Shown piece by piece: positions 13,047 through 17,655 of a DNA stretch of 17,655 bases (position 1 is its first letter; each line of letters begins with the position of its first letter). This DNA is from 2-01-FULL-39-28 sp964436165. Its GTDB lineage: Bacteria > Patescibacteriota > Minisyncoccia > 2-02-FULL-40-12 > GWA2-44-9. Under the pieces are notes generated by a model that worked only from the letters and a program-made list of their open reading frames with translations, made no database searches and was not told the DNA's origin. The DNA lies in contig CAYTBY010000024.1 in NCBI GenBank assembly GCA_964436165.1, positions 1 through 17,655 on the forward strand, read 5' to 3'. The position numbers and the translations under genes were made by a program.

Positions 13047-14064
13047 ATATGCCCGGGTAAGACTTTTTTACATCATCAACGCATTGAGCCTGGTCTTCCC
13101 CTCTTAAAACATCTCGGCACAGCTCAACGGCCCGATCGCGATTATCCCGATCATAAAAAATCATATGCATCGCCGCGCCTTTGATACATGACAAGTTTTG
13201 ACCAAAACCCCACTGACATCCGTTTTCGATCACCCGACTATCACTAGCGAAGCGACTGTCCAGTTCCCGGCCAAAACCGTTCCAAAATGTGGATTTATAA
13301 TTATCTGGGATTTTCTCTAATATTCCTAAAATGTGTTCGAGAGGGGGTAATTCTAGTTCTTCAATAAAAACCGTGATCGGAACCAGTCGCCAATAGCAAT
13401 ATAACTGCCGAAGACCAGCCAATTCATTACATATTGAGGTCTGACCTCCATTATTGAGGTCTGACCTCAATTCCATTCGTCGGGGGCCTTCTTTGGGAAA
13501 AGTCATGGCCATAAATACCCCGTCATAACAAAATCCTTTTTTATAATCTTCGCTGGCTATATCACAATGGTCAAGAGAATTTTCTAAATCACGATCAAGG
13601 GCATAAAAACCATGACCTAAAGCATGGAAACAATTAAACCTCTCTACATCATTTTTATACTCCGCCTCTTCGCAAATCTTGTGTGCTTCTTCAACCGATA
13701 TTCTTCCATGGCCGGCATCCTCGCCAAACAAGCCCTCCATCACCCCATGGAAAAACGCCCAACCACAGAAAGAACCGTTTTCTTCCATGGCTTCGGTCAT
13801 GCCCAAACCGGAACGAGCTGCATTCTGTCCAATTTTATGGCCGAGGGTATGGCATTGACCCTGAGTTAAAAACCCGTCATCGTATAACTTTTTTAAATGG
13901 CTCCGGCTGTTATCTACGCCCAGCCAATCAAGACGCATCTCTAAGTTGCCATCGTAACAGCCAAGTTTATTTTTAAAGAGAGTACAGGTATAACTAACAT
14001 CAAATACGAAAAAATAGATCACCGAAACAATAAAGATTATTAGAATAATCTTAAAAATCCTCAT
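13045..14064 (-). CDS. Membrane-anchored Cys/His-rich extracytoplasmic protein, function unknown
   Basis: This 339-residue protein begins with an uncleaved-looking membrane anchor at about residues 4-22. The rest lies outside the cytoplasm and holds 14 cysteines. A loose repeated pattern pairs Cys with Gly and His: CHTLGH at 71-76, CGWAFFHG at 100-107, CFHALGHG at 145-152, CYDGVF at 179-184, and SCIKGAAMH near 292-300. This suggests helical hairpin repeats tied by disulphides or binding a metal or haem; no CxxCH motif is present. I do not recognise a named family. Its ATG overlaps the stop of the peroxiredoxin gene by 4 nt (ATGA), so it is translationally coupled to a thiol enzyme. Residues about 198-211 are encoded by two tandem palindromes and look inserted. 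Confidence 0.75.
   Translation of the reverse strand: MRIFKIILIIFIVSVIYFFVFDVSYTCTLFKNKLGCYDGNLEMRLDWLGVDNSRSHLKKLYDDGFLTQGQCHTLGHKIGQNAARSGLGMTEAMEENGSFCGWAFFHGVMEGLFGEDAGHGRISVEEAHKICEEAEYKNDVERFNCFHALGHGFYALDRDLENSLDHCDIASEDYKKGFCYDGVFMAMTFPKEGPRRMELRSDLNNGGQTSICNELAGLRQLYCYWRLVPITVFIEELELPPLEHILGILEKIPDNYKSTFWNGFGRELDSRFASDSRVIENGCQWGFGQNLSCIKGAAMHMIFYDRDNRDRAVELCRDVLRGEDQAQCVDDVKKSYPGI
13433..13471. repeat. Two tandem palindromic units inside a coding region
   Basis: The 16-base sequence ATTGAGGTCTGACCTC occurs at 13433-13448 and again at 13453-13468, a 20-bp period. The second copy continues as a perfect 19-base palindrome around a central T (13453-13471). Both lie in the Cys/His-rich gene. 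Because 20 is not a multiple of three, each copy is read in a different frame, but the reading frame stays open. Confidence 0.9.
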
Positions 14065-14582
14065 TGAAAAGATTTGAGATCCCGCAAAACCTCATCGGCG
14101 TGTTCAGCTGGCTTTACATCAGAATAAACTTTGGCTATCTTCCCTTCTGGATCTATCAGATAAGACATTCTCTTAATACCCATATTCTTTCCCGACGCAC
14201 GAAGTGGTCGGGACCCCGACTCTACTGGACGTCGGGGCTGCCAAGCCCCGTATTTTTTGACGACTTCTTTTTTCTCGTCAGCTAATAGCGTAAACGGAAG
14301 TTTATATTTCTTGGCAAATTTGTCATGGCTCTTGATCGAGTCAGCGCTTATGCCTAAAACTACACAATCTAGCTTTTTTCCGCCAGAGGCGGATCCGCCT
14401 CTGGCGGAAAAATCGGGTAAATTATCCCTGATCATACAGGCCTCTTTTGTACAGCCGGGGGTATCGTCTTTTGGATAGAAATAAACCAAAACCCACTTGC
14501 CTCCATAATCGACAAGGGAATGTATTTTGCCATTCTGGTCGGCAAGGGTAAAATCAGGAGCTTTTGTCTTTAACTTGAGCAT
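14061..14582 (-). CDS. bcp: Peroxiredoxin, PrxQ/Bcp type
   Basis: This thiol peroxidase reduces hydrogen peroxide and organic hydroperoxides in the cytoplasm. It has the thioredoxin-like fold with PDFTLADQNGK at 9-19 and YFYPKDDTPGCTKEA at 34-48. Cys44 is the peroxidatic residue and Cys49 the resolving residue, five positions later as in PrxQ. At 173 residues it is longer than the usual 150-155. The excess is explained by two runs that do not fit the family. Residues about 58-70 (ARGGSASGG) are encoded by a 38-bp perfect palindrome. Residues about 115-131 (QPRRPVESGSRPLRASG) are encoded by GC-rich palindromic sequence. Both keep the frame. The gene is third in a four-gene minus-strand operon and overlaps the next gene by 4 nt. 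Confidence 0.95.
   Translation of the reverse strand: MLKLKTKAPDFTLADQNGKIHSLVDYGGKWVLVYFYPKDDTPGCTKEACMIRDNLPDFSARGGSASGGKKLDCVVLGISADSIKSHDKFAKKYKLPFTLLADEKKEVVKKYGAWQPRRPVESGSRPLRASGKNMGIKRMSYLIDPEGKIAKVYSDVKPAEHADEVLRDLKSFQ
14191..14250. repeat. GC-rich palindromic insertion in the peroxiredoxin gene
   Basis: CCCGAC (14191-14196) pairs with GTCGGG (14207-14212). CCCCGAC (14214-14220) pairs with GTCGGGG (14231-14237). CGGGG and CCCCG pair again at 14233-14250. The segment encodes the run at residues about 111-131, which interrupts the family sequence between YGAW and KNMGIKR. It is clearly more GC-rich than the surrounding gene. Confidence 0.75.
14375..14412. repeat. 38-bp perfect palindrome in the peroxiredoxin gene
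   Basis: The left half TTTTTCCGCCAGAGGCGGA (14375-14393) is the exact reverse complement of 14394-14412, centred on GGATCC. No base is mispaired and there is no spacer. It is read in frame and encodes the run around ARGGSASGGKK, absent from typical peroxiredoxins. Confidence 0.95.
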
Positions 14583-14594
14583 AATAGACGTAGA

Positions 14595-15182
14595 TTATAT
14601 TACCCAAGGAATTAACATTTTAGTTCTTTCCTTGTAAGCAATATAATCCCGGCCAAACTTCTTTACTAACTCTTTCTCCTCAACCTTAATTCTATATATC
14701 AAAGGCGGCAAGATAAAGCAAAAAACTAGAATAAAACAAATCCAATTGGAAACAGCCAACGAAGTTCCCAGTAGCTCTGTTAAAAGGCCAGAATATGAAG
14801 GGTGTCTGACATATTTATATGGTCCTTTAATAATGAGCTGATGACCTTCCTGGATAGAAATTACTGGCGTAAAAAGTTTGCCCAAAACCTGAATTGACCA
14901 CTGCCTCAAAATAAAACCAGAGACCATCAAAAGTATTCCTAAATATCCAAAACTTGTATTAATCTTTCCTATGCCAAAATAGGAAAAGAAAAAAATCGAA
15001 AAGACAGATAAAGCTACCCCTATTAATGAGAATAGGAGAGATTTTTTGTCACGACTAAACCCTCCGACCAATCTTTGCTTGCTAAATACTCTTAGCTCAA
15101 CTATTAATATGCTGATAAACGAAATAGTAAAAACAATGCCTATAAAATAATTGGGGAAATTTTCGAGAGGCACTAATGTCAT
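14595..15182 (-). CDS. Isoprenylcysteine carboxyl methyltransferase family membrane protein
   Basis: This 195-residue integral membrane protein has about four to five hydrophobic segments, near 12-30, 48-70, 78-96 and 134-163. The hallmark C-terminal signature of the family is present: GPYKYVRHPSYSGLL at 120-134, then EEKELVKKFGRDYIAYKERTKMLIPWV at 168-194. These parts bind S-adenosylmethionine and the methyl acceptor in the family. Bacterial members rarely have a proven substrate; lipid or small-molecule methylation is the usual guess. The gene starts 7 nt after the stop of the upstream membrane protein, without a ribosome-binding site, and precedes the peroxiredoxin gene by 12 nt. Co-transcription is likely. 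Confidence 0.88.
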   Translation of the reverse strand: MTLVPLENFPNYFIGIVFTISFISILIVELRVFSKQRLVGGFSRDKKSLLFSLIGVALSVFSIFFFSYFGIGKINTSFGYLGILLMVSGFILRQWSIQVLGKLFTPVISIQEGHQLIIKGPYKYVRHPSYSGLLTELLGTSLAVSNWICFILVFCFILPPLIYRIKVEEKELVKKFGRDYIAYKERTKMLIPWVI

Positions 15183-15189
15183 AACGAGG

Positions 15190-15567
15190 TTATTTTACAA
15201 CCTGCCAGAAAGCTCGTTTTAGAGAGAGGAAAATAAATGCCCATAGAAATGGCAGCCAAAAAGGCATAACTCCGAATAAAGTATTTCGGTTAAATGTTTC
15301 AACACCCATACTTACGAAAAGATATTCCCCTAAAGTCAGCCCAAAAAGGCCTATAACTAATAAGATATAATCCGCCTTGTCTCTTTCGGCAATAAGGGCA
15401 GAGAGAATAAAAAAAATATAGATTACAGTGAGAGTATAATCGTTCTTAATAAAAGGAATAAATAAAATCATGCCAGCCAAACAACCCATATACAGAGAGA
15501 TGTGTTTAAAATGCTGATGAGTAAAAGCTGATTTAAGTGCTCTTAACATAAATCCATAATAACACAT
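15190..15567 (-). CDS. Small polytopic membrane protein, function unknown
   Basis: The product of up to 125 residues has about four hydrophobic segments, near 23-41, 45-60, 66-88 and 99-118. It ends in LFGVMPFWLPFLWAFIFLSLKRAF, a C-terminal pattern that recalls small bacterial membrane proteins such as the DUF2878 type; this is a weak resemblance. Two starts are possible: 15567 (MCYYGFM) and 15549 (MLRALKSAF). The second has a GGA a few bases upstream. It opens a four-gene operon with the methyltransferase-family, peroxiredoxin and Cys/His-rich genes, and is divergent from purA across about 80 nt. Confidence 0.65.
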   Translation of the reverse strand: MCYYGFMLRALKSAFTHQHFKHISLYMGCLAGMILFIPFIKNDYTLTVIYIFFILSALIAERDKADYILLVIGLFGLTLGEYLFVSMGVETFNRNTLFGVMPFWLPFLWAFIFLSLKRAFWQVVK

Positions 15568-15609
15568 TTTTAAGAATATCGGGGGTGATGACCTGCCGGC
15601 TCCTAAATT

Positions 15610-15637
15610 TTGTAAAATAAGTATTCTGGGCTATACT
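15610..15637 (+). promoter_or_regulatory. Promoter of purA, giving a near-leaderless mRNA
   Basis: TTGTAA at 15610-15615, a 16-nt spacer and TATACT at 15632-15637 form a good promoter. The expected RNA start near 15643-15646 is only a few bases before the GTG start codon, so the mRNA would be leaderless or nearly so. Confidence 0.6.
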
Positions 15638-15647
15638 AAATAATGAA

Positions 15648-16652
15648 GTGAACAAACTAGACATCATTGTCGATCTGCAATACGGGGATTCCGGCAAAGG
15701 TAAAATTGCCCATTTTTTATGCAAAACAAAAAAATATACTCACGTTATCCGATACAACGGCGGAAGCAACGCCGGACATACTATTTTTCATAAAGGTAAA
15801 AAATTTGTTACCCATCAAATCCCTGTCGGAGTTTTTTATGGAATCAGGTCCATCATCGGCAACGGCTGTGTTGTCGATCCCGAAGCTCTTATCAAAGAGA
15901 TCCGCGAACTTGAATTGGCTGATATTAAAATAAAGGGGGTTCTGTTCATAGCCAACAATGCTCAAGTGGTTACGGAAGCCCACAAAAAAGAAGACGGCTT
16001 AGATACCTCGATCGGCACCACAAAACGCGGGATCGGCCCTGCCTACCGCGACAAATATGCCCGCATCGGAATCCGGGCTGAACAGATTAAATCTTTGCGG
16101 CCATACCTCATCGATCTTTACAACGAATTTAAAAATACCAAGAATAACTTCACCATCCTCGCTGAAGGAGCCCAGGGCTTCGGCCTCGACATTGACTGGG
16201 GCGATTATCCTTTTGTTACATCGAGCCATGCAACTACGGCCGGGGCTTTACTGAACGGTTTTGCTCCGCAAACGGTTCGGCATGTCTGGGGAGTGGCCAA
16301 GGCCTACGAGACGTATGTCGGAAATAAAAAATTCGAACTGCCAGATAAAATATTTGAAAAAATCCGACAAATCGGCGAAGAGTATGGAGCAACCACCGGC
16401 CGTCCCCGCCAGTGCAACTGGACAAATATGGACTTGCTAGAAAAAGCGATAAAAATAAACGGAGTCACTCATCTGGCTATAAATAAAATTGACGTCCTCA
16501 ATAAAGTAGGGACATGGAAACTCAAGGTAAAAAATAAAATTCTATCCTTCAAGGGCCCGGACGAAATGAAGAATTACATCGTCAAATACCTCTCATCCCT
16601 TGGCCTTGCACCAAGAAATATACATTTCTCAGAACGAAAAGACCGCCTCTAG
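15648..16652 (+). CDS. purA: Adenylosuccinate synthetase, short form
   Basis: This enzyme joins IMP and aspartate with GTP to make adenylosuccinate, the first step from IMP to AMP. The P-loop-like QYGDSGKGKI lies at 11-20 with the catalytic Asp14. NGGSNAGHT at 38-45 supplies the catalytic His44. IGTTKRGIGPAYRDK, SSHATTAGA, TTGRPRQCNW and NKIDVL (guanine recognition) follow in the usual order. At 334 residues it is about 90-100 shorter than typical bacterial PurA and similar in length to archaeal forms. The start is GTG: the only upstream in-frame alternatives before a stop are non-start codons, and there is no Shine-Dalgarno site. The gene is monocistronic, between a promoter at 15610 and an inverted-repeat terminator. 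Confidence 0.95.
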   Translation: MNKLDIIVDLQYGDSGKGKIAHFLCKTKKYTHVIRYNGGSNAGHTIFHKGKKFVTHQIPVGVFYGIRSIIGNGCVVDPEALIKEIRELELADIKIKGVLFIANNAQVVTEAHKKEDGLDTSIGTTKRGIGPAYRDKYARIGIRAEQIKSLRPYLIDLYNEFKNTKNNFTILAEGAQGFGLDIDWGDYPFVTSSHATTAGALLNGFAPQTVRHVWGVAKAYETYVGNKKFELPDKIFEKIRQIGEEYGATTGRPRQCNWTNMDLLEKAIKINGVTHLAINKIDVLNKVGTWKLKVKNKILSFKGPDEMKNYIVKYLSSLGLAPRNIHFSERKDRL

Positions 16653-16656
16653 GTAT

Positions 16657-16711
16657 TGAGGGTGAAAAGGTGTCAAGCGAAAAAACGGTACCTGACACCT
16701 TTTTCTCCCTC
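16657..16711. terminator. Long inverted repeat, probable terminator between convergent genes
   Basis: GAGGG plus GAAAAGGTGTCA (16657-16675) pairs with TGACACCTTTTTC plus CCCTC (16693-16711) with small mismatches. The loop of about 17 nt contains GGTACC. It lies between the ends of purA and the minus-strand gene ending at 16717 and can stop both. The AAGGTGTCA and GGTACC blocks resemble REP-like repeats known from many bacteria, which is from memory. Confidence 0.65.
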
Positions 16712-16716
16712 TTTCC

Positions 16717-17412
16717 CTATTCTTTATTTAATCGTGGATTTGCTTTTATTATTTCTATAAAATTTTTGACCTTCTCCTTAACCTGTTCTTGAGTCAAATT
16801 CTCAATTGTTAGCCATGATTCCCTTGTAGCTTCGTGATCATGCTCAGTAAGTCTACTATCTTCTAGCTGAAAAGTTTTATAAAAAGTTTGGATATGGGCA
16901 AAACTTTTAAATTCGCTATCATTAAACATTTCATTAAATCGTAGCGTGAATTTATCAGATTTTTCCTGGCGAATGATATTGATCATTGTCATATCATTGT
17001 AATAACTATCGGCTTGGGCTTCCTCGCTTAAATATTCCTGAGGAATCCAATCCCATGAAGTGGAAACCTCTTTAGTATCCAGTAATTTGACCATTAACTC
17101 ATCGGTAATTTTTTCGGAACTATTTACTTCCAAGTCAAATTCAAAGTATCTATAGTCTCTCGGACGGTTTTTGATTTCTTCAAATTCTTTCTTTAGTTCG
17201 TTTGCCTCAGCAATTAACTTAAAATAGGAATCATGTTCAGAAAGATCAACCTTCCTCGTTTTAGCGAAAAGTTCCGTTGCTCGTTCACGCAATTTCAAAA
17301 GTTCTGGACTATGTGATTTGCCCCATTTATATTTGACTATCTCCCCGCAAACATCAAAAATCTCCTTCTCGGTAGAAGAAAGATGTTCGTATGGTTTTTC
17401 AGCAGAATTCAT
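16717..17412 (-). CDS. Soluble protein of unknown function, 231 residues
   Basis: I do not recognise this protein. It is acidic and mainly helical, with many Glu and Lys and no signal peptide or membrane segment. The N-terminal half (about 1-85) looks like helices with coiled-coil tendency (KLIAEANELKKEFEEIKNR). The second half has mixed segments including STSWDWIPQEYLSE and RFNEMFNDSEFKSF, then a C-terminal helix. There are no visible catalytic motifs. The ATG has no Shine-Dalgarno site. It lies about 50 nt downstream of tRNA-Ser on the same strand and could be read through from the tRNA promoter or from its own weak one. Confidence 0.7.
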   Translation of the reverse strand: MNSAEKPYEHLSSTEKEIFDVCGEIVKYKWGKSHSPELLKLRERATELFAKTRKVDLSEHDSYFKLIAEANELKKEFEEIKNRPRDYRYFEFDLEVNSSEKITDELMVKLLDTKEVSTSWDWIPQEYLSEEAQADSYYNDMTMINIIRQEKSDKFTLRFNEMFNDSEFKSFAHIQTFYKTFQLEDSRLTEHDHEATRESWLTIENLTQEQVKEKVKNFIEIIKANPRLNKE

Positions 17413-17463
17413 AGATTCTAGTTATTCGAGGCATCACGGTCCCTCGATAAGAAATATCCACTG

Positions 17464-17550
17464 CGGAAGCGAGAGGATTCGAACCTCTGATAGGATTTCT
17501 CCTATGCCGCCTTTCCAAGGCGGTGCTTTCAACCACTCAGCCACGCTTCC
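17464..17550 (-). tRNA. tRNA-Ser(GGA)
   Basis: On the minus strand the acceptor arms GGAAGCG and CGCTTCC pair perfectly. The D-arm GCTGAGTGGTTGAAAGC, the anticodon stem CCGCC/GGCGG with loop TTGGAAA (anticodon GGA), a long variable arm ATAGGAGAAATCCTAT and the T-arm AGAGGTTCGAATCCTCT follow. The long variable arm marks a class II tRNA. It reads UCC and UCU. G is the discriminator, and CCA is not encoded, so it must be added after transcription. Confidence 0.97.
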
Positions 17551-17584
17551 ATCATAAGCAGGATCGCTATTTATTCCCGGTTGT

Positions 17585-17613
17585 ATTCTATCCTTTCTAA
17601 GCCAACTTTTCAA
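17585..17613 (-). promoter_or_regulatory. Promoter of tRNA-Ser
   Basis: On the minus strand TTGAAA (17608-17613) is followed after exactly 17 nt by TAGAAT (17585-17590). RNA would start about 28 nt before the tRNA. The remaining bases to the window end hold nothing I can support. Confidence 0.75.
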
Positions 17614-17655
17614 CAAAAAAATTTTAGCTAAGTCCCACAAGAAACGATTTAATTA

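Noticed and set aside
13433..13471. Possible CRISPR-like repeat pair
   Set aside because: There are only two copies with a 4-base gap, both palindromic and inside a gene, and no cas genes are present.
13624..13976. Overlapping plus-strand open frames of 81 and 97 codons
   Set aside because: They are antisense to the Cys/His-rich gene, whose Cys/His pattern and anchor show that the minus strand is coding.
17426..17447. TCGAGG/CCTCGA hairpin downstream of tRNA-Ser as a terminator
   Set aside because: The stem has only 6 bp with a 10-nt loop and no T-run follows, so a terminator call is not supported.
17318..17640. Open frames on both strands over 17434-17557
   Set aside because: They run through tRNA-Ser, which is unambiguous.

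Overview
The window looks like a chromosomal segment of an uncultivated bacterium with a compact, moderately AT-rich genome, most like Patescibacteria (CPR). The reasons are a linked dnaG-rpoD pair of CPR-like type with a lysine-rich sigma N-terminus, many short genes without Shine-Dalgarno sites, many small membrane proteins, a short PurA, and many palindromic repeats. The taxonomic call is inference. It conflicts with one clear feature: a large secreted protein that looks like an outer-membrane beta-barrel, which is not expected in a typical CPR cell.

Layout. (1) 1-1440: a RhuM-Fic gene lies between imperfect terminal inverted repeats of about 60 bp, with a second, inner pair of 13-bp direct repeats. 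No transposase is visible. (2) 1475-2436: a 53-codon gene on the minus strand with its own near-consensus promoter, strong RBS and terminator, then a type II thymidine kinase on the plus strand. (3) 2449-6088, minus strand: dnaG (TTG start), rpoD and two small membrane-protein genes in one tight operon. (4) 6154-13045: a secreted/envelope block. It holds a gluzincin-metallopeptidase/TolB-propeller/beta-barrel protein, an uncharacterised secreted protein, a GWxTD-like protein with a coiled coil, and divergently a secreted trypsin-like protease. All four start with signal peptides. The divergent intergenic region at 11666-12109 is filled with nested palindromes. (5) 13045-15567, minus strand: a membrane protein, an isoprenylcysteine-methyltransferase-family protein, a PrxQ/Bcp peroxiredoxin and a membrane-anchored protein rich in Cys and His. 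The last two carry palindromic elements read in frame. (6) 15610-16711: a short purA starting with GTG and probably leaderless, ending in a long inverted repeat. (7) 16717-17613: an unrecognised soluble protein and tRNA-Ser(GGA) with a good promoter.

The core genes (dnaG, rpoD, thymidine kinase, purA, tRNA) serve replication, transcription, nucleotide supply and translation. The block at 6154-13045 probably acts in the envelope as a set, because its products are all exported and two genes overlap. The most unusual themes are the palindromic elements spread through intergenic regions and inserted in frame in coding regions, the inverted-repeat-bounded Fic gene, and the outer-membrane-type cassette next to CPR-like core genes.
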